A stretch of DNA of 31,935 nucleotides from Schoenoplectus triqueter. Taxonomy: Eukaryota > Streptophyta > Magnoliopsida > Poales > Cyperaceae. The stretch spans positions 1 through 31,935 of the forward strand of contig CAXKVV010001683.1 of NCBI GenBank assembly GCA_964058805.1, read 5' to 3'. The position numbers and the translations under genes are program-made. Under the pieces are notes generated by a model. That model saw only the letters and a program-made list of their open reading frames with translations, made no database searches and was not told the DNA's origin. Positions 21,101-30,733 of the stretch are shown piece by piece. Positions within the stretch are counted from its first letter, which is position 1. Every line of letters begins with the position of its first letter.

Positions 21101-23300
21101 CAATCCAAACAGTTTACTACGAAAACAGAGGCTACCAAACAACTACAAAGTCATAGCATATCTGGACCATTCGGTTCAAAATAAACTGTCCATATCAGCT
21201 TGAAACTAATAATTTGCATTAAAATGGAGGAAATTCACACAGGCTAGAAGCACTCTGGTTCTATAATCAGTAAGTGTGTCTTGATTATCTGTCGATTAAG
21301 AGGTCAATCTTGCGTAGTTTCATTACGACATCAGCTGAGACGGAATGACGCTACTGGTAGAGATCGACATCCATCTCCATCACCATGTAATATGAAGCAA
21401 TCTCTCAGTCTCCATCTTAGAGAAACACCATATAGTGAAAGAAACTTCCTTATTTTGGTAAATTGTTCTTTTGTTTCTCTAGGTTTATTTTACATGTTAT
21501 ATTTATTTTGAAAAAAAAAATAGTCTATCATTTAATAGGCATGCAGTAAGAGAACTTTACTCGAAACGGTATATATCTGGGAAAACATTTACATTTAGAT
21601 ACGATAGTAATTTGCATACAGTACTTGTGTTGCTGTGGCCCCCAGATAAATAGCTAGAAGCTCCATCGTCCATAATCCTACTGGAATTTAGTGCTGATCA
21701 TATTCAGTTAGGTGAAGGTTCAAGAAAAACACACAAAAAAGGAACTTCGATTGCTCTTTCTCAGGTTGATAAGCCTTGGTCTATGAAGGGGTCACCTTAT
21801 TAAACAGCCTTGAAACGGAGGAATAATTCTAAAAGATGGAGCTGTTTAAGTTGTACTCCTCAACAATTCGTACTTATCCCATGGAAAACAATATGTACAA
21901 CGACAAAAATTTTGTTCCTTTCCTTTTCTTGTCCAAAAAATATCTAATTTCTGATCAGTATAGTTCGAAGGTGTCAGTGATATAACAGGTTTGACGTATG
22001 GTATTTGGCATTGCCAATCCACTCAAGGAACCCTATAAAGCAACCCCAAACTAAAGCGATTCCCTAACAACCATCTCCACTGTTTCTCATATTATGCTTG
22101 TGAATCATGATAATTACACTACTAATTAATTTCACTTCAGCAATCCAGTTCAAATATTACTGGCTGCCTCCAGTAGCTGTCACGAGTACCAGTTACACTT
22201 AATAAGAAAATCTTAATTTTGAGAGCTTTGAATTCAAGCAAACTAATAATTTGATTGTATTTGAGTTGTATTTCAGTACATCCATGCGTCAATCGGTATC
22301 AAACAGACAGGTACACAGATGATGATGGCTTGGTGCATATACAGTTGGATTTTCAGATTGGCTGGCATGACAGCAACTCAGATGTTTGAGACAAAATGGA
22401 GGGGACTGGACTTAATTATACATGTCCCACCCCCCCCCCCCCCTAAAATTTTAATTAAAACCAGGAAGGTAGGAGGTTACAATCAGCAAAAATTTGAAAA
22501 TCTAAAAAAGCACCTAATCAGTTTGTGGTTTGAATTTGGAAATAGACACATGTGGAGTACCAGTAAGCCACTCTTTCTTTCTCTTTACTTATAGTCATGG
22601 CATCAACCCTACAAATTGAGCCACGACTCATTGATAATTCTAAAAAACCCCACTTCATATTGACAATTCTTTTTCCTGAATTACAAAACAGGGGTCTTGG
22701 GATGACGAAGACACCATCATATGTGATGCAAGAGACAATATCACTTTATGCTAAAGAGTAAAGTGTATGATATGATAGAATTTAAAAAAAGAAAGGGATG
22801 TAATGAAATAAAGATGGAATACTCGAAGTGGTGGGGTACCAAAAAAAGAGGTATAATTTTATTTCAAAAAAACAGGCGAAAAAATCAAAAAAGGAAGAGA
22901 GCAGGCCTAAAAGAGACAATTTTGGGCGGTAGCTCACAAGCTCTTTGTTGCTGCCACCTAGCCACTCTTTTAAATACGCTTCCCACAAGAATCTATATGA
23001 CTATATATATCTAACTCCAAATGATGCATGTGAATTTCATGTTACGGACTTACAAGTTACAACAGTTCAGATTTTAATGGCCGACTGACCCGCCACACAA
23101 GTACTGATTTAACACTATCTGACTCTGTGACTAATGCCTCTGAACTAGTATTTTCTTTTTTTCTTTCTGGAGATGATGCTTTCGAACTCTTTCCAGAGCA
23201 TGTACCGCATACAAGAATGAGATGTATTCAGACAATATCCTGAAATTATTATACACCTTTGATGAAAATTAATGTGGATTAAAAATTGCATGTAATTTTT
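18181..23300. other. Long intergenic stretch, no supported gene
   Basis: I read this 5-kb region on both strands without finding a domain or a plausible exon chain. The short open frames at 18638-18898, 19223-19414, 19624-19939, 20769-20954, 21281-21511 and 22319-23014 lack recognisable motifs. Base composition is somewhat less AT-extreme than the transposon-rich parts, so it could hold a non-coding transcript or distal regulatory DNA, but nothing shows this. A run of 14 C occupies 22430-22443. Confidence 0.4.
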
Positions 23301-23301
23301 G

Positions 23302-23378
23302 TGCAACAAGTTTTGTTACACATTGATAGTATTGCAATGCAACAAGTTTTGTTACACATTGATAGTATTGCAATGCAA
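23302..23378. repeat. 36-bp tandem duplication
   Basis: A 36-bp unit beginning TGCAACAAGTTTTGTTACAC occurs twice without mismatch (23302-23337 and 23338-23373), followed by the first bases of a third copy. It lies about 570 bp downstream of the GATL stop codon. Confidence 0.9.
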
Positions 23379-23687
23379 TTTTTGTTCCCAATATACTTTC
23401 CAGATTTTTCTTTCTGTTTTTGGGTTCTACTTTTTGTCAAGGCTTCATTCTCCATCCTTGCAGTGTACAACAAGAAAACATAATAGGATTCATGGCACTT
23501 TATGACAAGACAATTATATATACTAAAATTATGAAACTGGAACATGGAAAAATAAATAAAGTAGAATACGACAAAAGCATTGTTAAAACAGACATTGAAT
23601 TAGATTAGAATGGCAATAAATAACATGTCAGAGAAAATCTAACAGGCACTGCAACCAATTTCACCTTTTTTTTCGTTTCGCTTTATC

Positions 23688-23693
23688 TTTATT
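23688..23693 (-). terminator. Possible poly(A) signal of the GATL gene
   Basis: On the minus strand an AATAAA (plus-strand TTTATT) lies about 250 nt downstream of the GATL stop codon, in an AT-rich context. This is a plausible distance for a plant 3' end, but plant poly(A) signals are loose, so this is only a candidate. Confidence 0.35.
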
Positions 23694-23944
23694 TATATTC
23701 TAGAGGCAAAAAAAATCTTTTATATCACCATTACATACAGCTCGCCCCGTAATAAGATGAAAAGAACACTAATTAACACAAGATTAACACCGTCTAATAA
23801 TAAAGAGAAAAGGACAGAAGGAGATCAATGAAAAATGGCAAAATTTAAAAAGAAAAAAGAATATCATGAATAGACCAGGATGAACAGGTACCAGGTAGAA
23901 GAACAAAGATTGAAAAAAATTGAAAAAATTTGCAGTTTGTCCAT

Positions 23945-25099
23945 TTACCGCGGCTGAAGTGCGGGGCCATAGAGGTCATACGGAGCCCAGAGTGCATCTA
24001 GTGGGCACGGCCGACCTGAGCCAAGCCGCACCCAAGGCTTCCCACTCCCACTCCAGTGCAACAGACTAACAGGTCCAGGGTGTAGGTCTCGGCAACTGCC
24101 CCTCACATTATCCCCACCCAATCCATGCTGGTTCCATCTGTGCTCAATTGGCGCCACACGGCCCGCAAACACCAGCAGAAACGGAGGCAATGAACCCAGT
24201 TCATAAATCCGACCTGACCCACCACCAGCCTTCTGCACCTCCATCCAATGCTCAATCCGTGAGGTGAAGCCACCCCACCGCCATCGGTCCAGATCCATCA
24301 CCATTACACCTGTATTGAAATAACAAGGGTTTCGGCCCGCAAATGTACCAGATAGCCTCGGGTCTGACCAAAATCGCTGAGTAAAATACTTTGTGAAATT
24401 TGCATGGCAGTACTCAGGGGCTCCGACAGTGTGCCCTCCAAGATCGTAACGCCATAATTTTGCCACATCATCTACCACCACCAGGTCAGAGTCGAGGTAT
24501 ATGACCCGACCCACACATGGCTCAAGCAGGTCAGCAAGGTAGTTTCGTGCATAATTCAATGGCTGCTCAAGTGCTTGTCGAACAGAAGTAGAGATTAAAC
24601 CACGAACTCTGTTTGGGTCAAAGTAGTAAACCTTGAATCGGAGCTGTGCAAAAACTGACCGAACCAGGGACTCTAGACCCGTATCCAATACCAAGAAATG
24701 AAAGAACACATTTTCAGGGCATGATGAATGCTGGATGATGGAATTGACAGCTGCGATTGAGCCGCGCAGGTACTCTTCATCCAAAGTGATTGCTATATGA
24801 ACCAGAGAGGGGTCACAGACTGTAATATTACCCGGAACACTATTCGTATCCGATCGTGCAACACAATCTCCTGCATTGCGAAAAAAAGGGGCCCGTCGGA
24901 AGGCGAAGTGCCTGGCGCGTGGATCTGGGACAGCGATCTGGCCAGGAAATCGAAGGTATCCATCAAAATGGGAAGATCTGATGGCCTCGGCAGGAGGAAA
25001 AGACTGGAGAGAAGGCGAGAGTACCACAGTTAACAGAGCCGCAGTGAAAAAGCTGGAGACGCGCATCAGCCACAGCATCGCTTCTTTGGCTGGGAACAA
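23945..25099 (-). CDS. GATL7: Galacturonosyltransferase-like protein (GT8, GATL7 type)
   Basis: This is an intronless 384-residue frame, as usual for GATL genes. Residues 8-33 give a hydrophobic N-terminal signal or anchor ([11 protein letters not shown] through SPSLQSFPP). The GT8 catalytic part runs from [17 protein letters not shown] (101-117) through the metal/nucleotide-sugar DxD motif [11 protein letters not shown] (201-211), [11 protein letters not shown] (229-239), [10 protein letters not shown] (261-270), [10 protein letters not shown] (304-313), [12 protein letters not shown] (320-331) and [10 protein letters not shown] (347-356). All the key motifs are present, so the enzyme looks intact. 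By family knowledge GATLs act in the Golgi or secretory pathway and affect pectin or xylan synthesis. Transferase activity of GATLs is inferred from GT8 membership. The sequence matches my memory of the GATL5/6/7 clade best. The Met at residue 8 (25078) aligns with the usual start, so the upstream Met may not be the one used. The coding region is much more GC-rich than its surroundings. Confidence 0.95.
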   Translation of the reverse strand: MFPAKEAMLWLMRVSSFFTAALLTVVLSPSLQSFPPAEAIRSSHFDGYLRFPGQIAVPDPRARHFAFRRAPFFRNAGDCVARSDTNSVPGNITVCDPSLVHIAITLDEEYLRGSIAAVNSIIQHSSCPENVFFHFLVLDTGLESLVRSVFAQLRFKVYYFDPNRVRGLISTSVRQALEQPLNYARNYLADLLEPCVGRVIYLDSDLVVVDDVAKLWRYDLGGHTVGAPEYCHANFTKYFTQRFWSDPRLSGTFAGRNPCYFNTGVMVMDLDRWRWGGFTSRIEHWMEVQKAGGGSGRIYELGSLPPFLLVFAGRVAPIEHRWNQHGLGGDNVRGSCRDLHPGPVSLLHWSGSGKPWVRLGSGRPCPLDALWAPYDLYGPALQPR

Positions 25100-25394
25100 G
25101 CTGTGGTTGCGCCGTCTCCGTCTCCGTCTCCGTCTGATCTTGAAGTTTAGCAGATCGGTGAGTAGCGAAATTACAATGCCGCCCCTCGAATCCGCCAGGT
25201 TCGAACTCTAATCGGGAGGAAAGCGGGTGGAAGGTTATTCAATTTCAGAGAGAGAATCGCGTGAGGAGGGAGACACCAAAGCGAGAGGAGTAGAGGGGAA
25301 GGAAGGAGGAATAATAACAATTACAACCCATTAATAGTTCATCGTGGATCGAGCGTAGGCCATCCTTTCTTTCCACATTCTGCCCCACTCCGCC
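25100..25394. promoter_or_regulatory. GATL leader/promoter, possibly bidirectional
   Basis: On the minus strand the leader contains four consecutive GAGACG-type hexamers (25108-25136) and TC-rich tracts, with no clear TATA box, so a TATA-less core promoter is likely. On the plus strand the interval ends at an ATG in a strong context (CCGCCATGG at 25395), so it may serve both directions. The transcription starts are not visible from sequence. Confidence 0.35.
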
Positions 25395-25655
25395 ATGGCC
25401 GAGCCTCTCAAAATTCTTCGTATACTTTCTTTCTCTGTGTTTTTTCCTCTCTTTTTTTCCCTCCTCTTAACTTTCTCTCTCCTCTCTTTTGGGCTTTTGG
25501 CTTTGATGGGAGAAGCGGCAGCAGCAGAAGCGTTTGCCACGGTCCACGGAGGTGCTGTACTCTCGCTAACTTATACCTCTGACCTCTCTCATTGCCAATT
25601 AATCTCTACTCGGATAGTCGGATGTATGATTGATTTTGGTCGATGTTACATTTAG
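25395..25655 (+). CDS. Possible short secreted or membrane protein, divergent from GATL7
   Basis: The 86-residue frame starts in a good context (GCCATGGCC). Its N-terminus looks like a signal peptide or single membrane helix (LKILRILSFSVFFPLFF through SLLSFGLLAL) followed by an Ala/Glu-rich cleavage-like region (GEAAAAEAFA). The remainder matches nothing I recognise. The hydrophobic part is encoded by a CT-rich tract (TTTTTCCTCTC-like), which would give Phe/Leu/Ser by chance, so the signal-peptide look may be an artefact of a polypyrimidine stretch. It could also be the first exon of a longer gene, but I cannot see later exons. Confidence 0.22.
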   Translation: MAEPLKILRILSFSVFFPLFFSLLLTFSLLSFGLLALMGEAAAAEAFATVHGGAVLSLTYTSDLSHCQLISTRIVGCMIDFGRCYI

Positions 25656-26560
25656 TTAATGCTTGATACGAATATTTTCGGTGGGATGTGTATGTTAGTA
25701 TGTTACATTAGTTATCGATTTATTATCAAGAGTTAAGTGCATGTTAGTGTTAGGTGCGGGTAGTTTATTCCGAGTCAAAGGTCGCCTGTCCATCTCTCTG
25801 GCCGTTACTCCGTGTAGCGAGCCATTTGAAAGGAATGTTCGTTGAAGAATGACTTGTTACACGGAGATATACAGATGGAAATGTGTAGGGACTAGGGGCT
25901 GTTGCGGTGAAGAGAAATTGAATGGTGGAACGCTGGCTCCGTGGGTCCAGCTCGGAGGTGAAGAAAGGGGGAGAATCTGGATCGTCCGATCGTGAGGGGA
26001 TGACAGCTCGGAACGTGCATCCGCGTCTAGAATTTGTAAGAAGGACATTTTGGGAGAATCAAGCACACCTCCCTTTGTTAAATTCATCATTAGACCTTTT
26101 CATGCTTTCTACTAATTTGATTTGGCAATTTGGATGAATTAGCTTGCTAGCTGGATTAAATCTCAGTAAAGAAAAGCTTCTAATTGAAATGATTCACATT
26201 AATTATGGCGACTGTTGGTGTGTCGTTGCATTCAATGGAATAATATAAATTGAAGACATTATAATAAAAATAATTTAAAGTAATAGGATTAGATACTAAA
26301 GAGTTGTTATCGACGTTCTATTATATTCTTCTATAAAATTGCCCAGTGGCAGAATGAAAATGAAAGTACTTACAATGATAGAATAAATAATTTGTCTTAC
26401 CTTGGTGCATCGTATTAGTGAATTTGTGTGAAAAATGTGTATTGGCTTTTCTTTCCTTCTTCTCGTTATTTTATAAAATAACCGCATGCGGCACAACCTT
26501 TTCCCCAGAAGATGAAAAGTTATTTTCCATAAAAATTCAATAAAAAATCTGGATCGTTGC
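25656..26560. other. Intergenic DNA
   Basis: A GC-richer patch at 25850-26045 contains short palindromic motifs such as GATCGTCCGATCG, and then composition returns to AT-rich. I see no supported gene. Opposed open frames at 25857-26137 cover the same patch and are unrecognised. Confidence 0.4.
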
Positions 26561-26629
26561 AGGATCAGAACACAAACGTACTTAATAAGGAGCAGTGATA
26601 AACTTCAGTGTACGGTGCGCTATCTGGGA

Positions 26630-28554
26630 GGTGTATGAGAAATATATCCCACGTCAGAGATCTCTGTTTCCGATGATACAGGAGGTAACGTATCGCCCAT
26701 ATGGTAAGGCTGAAGTGCTCTGCTAGCGGCTCCATAGACGTCATACCATCGTCGATATCTTTCAAAGTCCTCGGCATACCACTCTTCTTCATCTAGGTCT
26801 CATGGAGGTAGATCATCTCATTTATCCATATACGCCTGATGGTGTTATCTCCAATTGATATTTTTTTTCTTGAACCCAAGTGCAAACAATTTTTTATACT
26901 CCTTCATAAATGGCTATACAAATAGTTAGTCATAAGAAATAACAAAGTGCATAATTTATTTTTATTTTTATTATATATGAATACCTTAAGAAGCGGAGGA
27001 GGTACCGACTGAACTAAAAATTCGAATTGTCGTCTCACTCGCTCGGGATAGTACCACTCTACTATCGAAAAGTAAATAAATGGAATCCGACAAGTATAGG
27101 AGTCCACACAGTCATCTACCAACGTCGGCAATAAATATCGTACCGACTCTTACAGATGCTAATTTACATATGTGCGAGACAACATCAACAACTGATCCCT
27201 CACGTACTTCACGCTGAAGTGCGACGGATTGTGGTACTTGGTCTTAACAAGCATCCATTTTCTATTACCAGTTCAAATTATGATTAATGATTATAAATAT
27301 ATTTTTAGTCAATGAATATATTTTATTGATTGATTTTAATTTTATAATTAAATTTTTACATGTCAAAAGACATACAACTATCGCGGTCTGGTGTACCCCA
27401 AGCACTGGGGGCAAACACGGAGGCGGGTACCCCAATTAGTGAATATGGTTGTCTCGGAGGTGGGTAATGGACGACCTAAGGGCAAACGCATCCAACTCCA
27501 CAACATAAAAAACAACCACGGACTATCAATGCTCTTGGTCAATCCCTGACACACCACATCAAAACGCCGATAGAGATAAGCAAGTACCGCAGCGCCCCAG
27601 TTTCTTGCTTCACCGGATTGCAAATCTTTCTGCAAATTAAATATTAGTACTAAAAATTATTTTAACTATGAAAGATAAATTATTTTATAACACTTACCAT
27701 CAAAATCGCTAGAAGAAACGCTGGTACAGAACCTCCACTGTTATCGGGGAACATGATAGACTCCGCCAACTCCAAATCAAAACCTATCACATATCGATCA
27801 AGACTCTCATGATTGTCAGCCTCTGGAGTGTGATCAAAGTGAGAGAATAATTCTTGAAGGAGAATAAAACGTCTACCAAATTTATGTTAAGTTAATTTCA
27901 ATTTGTAAATAAACAAATACTAAAGTTAATTTAAAGTCTAATCTATTACCTCCTATACTTGCAGAATGCTAATATATCATCCCAAATAACTGACGAATAT
28001 ATCCCGAGAAATCCCCGTCAATGTACTCGGTCACTGGCTCACCAATCATCGATAGACACAATAGGCATGCAACATCCTAAAAAATTATTTTCATTACCAT
28101 AAACCATATTTAATACTATAATAAAATTAAAAATAATATTTAATTATTTACCTCTAGAGCCACTGTCATCTCGCCAAAATTAAAATGAAACGTGTGAGTT
28201 TCTAGCCTCCAAAACTTAATTAATACACTCAATAATCCCGTATCAATCTTTAAGTTACGTGTCTTCATTTCTTGAACATATATCTCTCACAACATGACAA
28301 GATGGAGAAATCTCAGACCTCACAACCTATCCTGAATGTGCGAGATGTACGGTATCGTCGGACGATGAGTGCGGAAATGAATGATATTGTCAACTCTCTG
28401 TAATTTAAATTTCATAATTAACTTCTCATATATATGTATTTTATTTATAATTATTTTTTTAAATATATCATACCTCTGCCTGACTATAATATGTCCGATG
28501 TTCGTCGTTAGGGAGAAAAAAGATGGCATTTTCATTATATTGCTCGCCTGTCAT
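26630..28554 (-). pseudogene. Plant mobile domain (PMD/MAIN-like) gene, decayed multi-exon
   Basis: Minus-strand exons can be followed across introns with GT/AG borders. Exon 1, 28554-28474, starts MTGEQYNENAIFFLPNDEHR. Exon 2, 28397-28152, ends KFWRLETHTFHFNFGEMTVA plus LE. Exon 3, about 28076-27950, starts DVACLLCLSMIGEPVTEY. Exon 4, 27872-27698, contains FPDNSGGSVPAFLLAILM. Exon 5, about 27630-27375, contains ARNWGAAVLAYLYRRFD and LWSWMRLPLGRPLP. Exon 6, 27261-26985, contains IYFSIVEWYYPERVRRQF. A tail near 26915-26630 contains HHQAYMD and EEEWYAEDFERYRRWYDVYG. These match the plant mobile domain found in MAIN-like proteins and in Mutator- or Gypsy-associated copies. Two TGA stops in exon 2, two stops in exon 6, a phase problem in exon 3 and stops in the tail show it is dead. 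I see no fused phosphatase or transposase domain. Loss of CGA to TGA is consistent with methylation-driven decay. Confidence 0.75.
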
Positions 28555-28564
28555 TATCTATTAT

Positions 28565-29110
28565 AAAAATAATTTTATTTTAATTAATATTATGGACCTA
28601 ATTAATATCTAATTAATCTATAATTAATCTATAATTAATCTAAAATTACTTTCTAATTAATATAATCTATAATTAATCTAAAAATAATCTAATTAATCAA
28701 TACAATTAATTTATATTTAATCTATAATTAATCTACTAATAATCTAATTAATTAATAAAATTAATTTATAATTATTCTATAAAATTAATCTATAATTAAT
28801 CTAATATTCCTCTCTAATTAATCCAATCTACAATTAATATATAAATAATCTAATTAAATAATAAAATTAATCTATAATTATTCTACAAAATTAATTAAGA
28901 ATTAATCTATAATCAATCTAAAAGTAATATCTAATTAATCTATTCTATAATTAATCACTAAAATTAAACTATAATTAATCTATACAATTAATTTATAGTT
29001 AATCTACAATTCATTCACAATTAATCTGCAATTCATTTTCAATTTGTTTACAATTCAACTATAATTTATCTATAATTCATTCATAATTTATTTATAATTA
29101 TTTATATAAA
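28565..29110. repeat. Degenerate AT-rich tandem array (ATTAATCTATA unit)
   Basis: About 540 bp are built from variants of an 11-bp motif ATTAATCTATA/CTATAATTAA. A longer period is visible: AATCTAATTAATTAATAAAA at 28741 recurs as a near copy at 28847, about 106 bp apart, with the following TTATAATTATTCTA also repeated. It lies directly upstream of the first exon of the PMD pseudogene. Confidence 0.75.
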
Positions 29111-29149
29111 TAAAAATTACTTTTAATAGCAAAATTTAATAATTTTCCT

Positions 29150-29250
29150 GGTATCTATCTCCTCTCGTGCTTTCTCTCTCTCTTCGTTCTTTTTCCCTCT
29201 CTTCCTTCTCTTTCTCTTTTCTATTTTTTTTCTCTTTCTTCAAACTCGCA
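29150..29250. repeat. CT-rich low-complexity tract
   Basis: A nearly pure pyrimidine stretch (TTTCTCTCTCTCTTCGTTC, then CTTTCTCTTTTC) on the plus strand. On the minus strand it would encode a Lys/Glu-rich tail in the open frame 29375-29136, which is therefore low-complexity. Confidence 0.7.
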
Positions 29251-29251
29251 G

Positions 29252-29376
29252 GGAGGTACCTGCGCGGTGTTGTTTTATAGGGGGTAACTGCGTCACTCCT
29301 AGTGACGCATTTCATAGAAGATGCCACTAGCAATGGCGTGTTTGCTCCACGCCAATGCCAATAGCACGCCGTCATT
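29252..29376 (-). repeat. GC-rich hairpin block upstream of the PMD pseudogene
   Basis: A 125-bp island is clearly richer in GC than the AT-rich surroundings. It contains a perfect 9-bp hairpin, TGCGTCACT/CCT/AGTGACGCA (29289-29309), and a second stem GGCGTG...CACGCC (29334-29352). On the minus strand it reads TPLLVASSMKCVTRSDAVTP, then YKTTPRRYLPA, a phrase I recall from predicted plant proteins near PMD-type elements. It is probably part of the same transposable unit rather than a gene. Confidence 0.35.
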
Positions 29377-30018
29377 AGTATTTATAAAAATAGTTATTTC
29401 TCTATTTTATTATTAATAATACTATTTTAATAATAATTATATACAAAAAAAATCTGAAAATTGTTTGTTGAGAATGAACTGATTTTATGGTGGGGGGTCT
29501 GCTCAGCTAAATTTTTTGTGGTTTCGCTGTTTTATTATATTTGTATATTATGAGAGGTGAACATTTGGTTTAGTTGAATTGCTAGGAAAACGTGATAGAT
29601 TCTTTGTTAGTAATAATGCTAATGAAATTGTCAGTAATCAGATTATCTGTAATAATTTATTGAATTCAATCCCATTAATTAATTAAATAAAAAATAAAAA
29701 ATCAACAATTCAACAAACATTCTTATCTAATAAAAACTAATAAGATATATAATATCAATTTACATATTAAAATACATGAGTTTGTTTGTTCTATTAAAAT
29801 ATATGATAGAAACTGATAGTAAAACTCGGCTTTAACATTTGGAAAATAGTACAGAGTGGTTTTGTTCGTTTAATATATATACTCTTTTTTTGGTAAATTA
29901 AAATATATCAGTATTGACAGTATTAAAATACACGGTAGTTCAGCTAACATTTAGTTAAAGAATTACTGCAAAAGATGTGCGCAAGAGCTTGTTTTTAATA
30001 GATAGGTGGGAGTCCAGC
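29377..30018. other. Intergenic AT-rich DNA
   Basis: No gene, repeat family or RNA signal that I can support. Confidence 0.5.
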
Positions 30019-30019
30019 T

Positions 30020-30340
30020 ATTTATTTTGACATTTTTGACCTAAATAAATTCATAGAAAAGCTTTTACAATAACATCTTAAAATTATAAATTGTTTGCGT
30101 TCAAATTTCATATAATATGAATATTATTTGATATTTCATTAAAATCCATTAAAATTATATGACAAACATAAATATTTATATTTATGTTCTTTAATGTAAT
30201 ATCAAATGACACTCGAATTGTATGAAATTTAAAATACAATAAATTTGTAAGTTTAAGAGTATGTTTGTAAATGTTTTATTCCATTTAAAATTTTAATAAA
30301 TTTATTTAAGATTAATTATAAGGATTATCAAAATAAATTT
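30020..30340. mobile_element. Foldback MITE, family A copy 3
   Basis: The left arm runs from TTTATTTTGACATTTTTGACC through TTTACAATAACATCTTAAAA to AAATTTCATATAAT...ATTATTTGATATTTCATTAAA (about 30020-30150). The right arm (30190-30340) is its complement: TTTAATGTAATATCAAATG, then GTATGAAATTTAAAATAC, and ending ATTATCAAAATAAATTTT. It matches the order of motifs of the element at 1381-1747, about 28 kb away. Confidence 0.65.
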
Positions 30341-30590
30341 TCATACCTAATAAATTTAAGAATAATAAAAATAAAAAATAAAAAATGATTTTATATATTT
30401 AAATCTTCCCCTACATGATTTTATATATTTAAATATTTATATAATTCTTTTTTTTATCCACGGTACTAAATATTTTTTTTCTCAATTCTTTCATGCTAAG
30501 AGGGCTAGAAAACTATATATATATAAAGTAAACATAAATGAGTGACTGATTTTCATGTTTTGAGAGTGGACCAGGATCTGCTTTCATTAT
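30341..30590. other. AT-rich DNA with a 20-bp direct repeat
   Basis: ATGATTTTATATATTTAAAT is present at 30385-30404 and 30415-30434. An (AT)n run lies near 30513-30524. No gene is seen. Confidence 0.6.
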
Positions 30591-30599
30591 TTATATGGG

Positions 30600-30733
30600 C
30601 TAGTAGGGGATCATCTGCTCCTTAGGGTTTACTAGCTTTGATTCCACCATATCCTGACATTCCTGTGCTATGTGCTTGGTGGCTCCAAAATTGATCCACC
30701 ATCCAGGTTGCAATTTATGACCATGATGAAATC
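30600..30733 (-). pseudogene. Ty1/copia aspartic protease relic
   Basis: On the minus strand, from about 30733 down to a stop at 30600-30602, the frame reads HGHKLQPGWWINFGATKHIA, then QECQDMVESK. The WWxxxGATxH pattern matches the start of the copia retropepsin (family pattern WWxDSGAT.H). The catalytic Asp is replaced by Asn and the Ser by Phe, so it is inactive. No integrase or reverse-transcriptase sequence is readable nearby, so it is a short fragment. Confidence 0.5.

Noticed and set aside
24797..25211. Plus-strand frames opposite the GATL 5' part
   Set aside because: They are antisense shadows of a GC-rich coding region; the Arg-rich tail comes from the CGTCTC repeat.
28565..29110. 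CRISPR-like or centromeric satellite array
   Set aside because: The units are degenerate with an 11-bp motif and no constant repeat/spacer pattern. It is also too short for a centromeric array.
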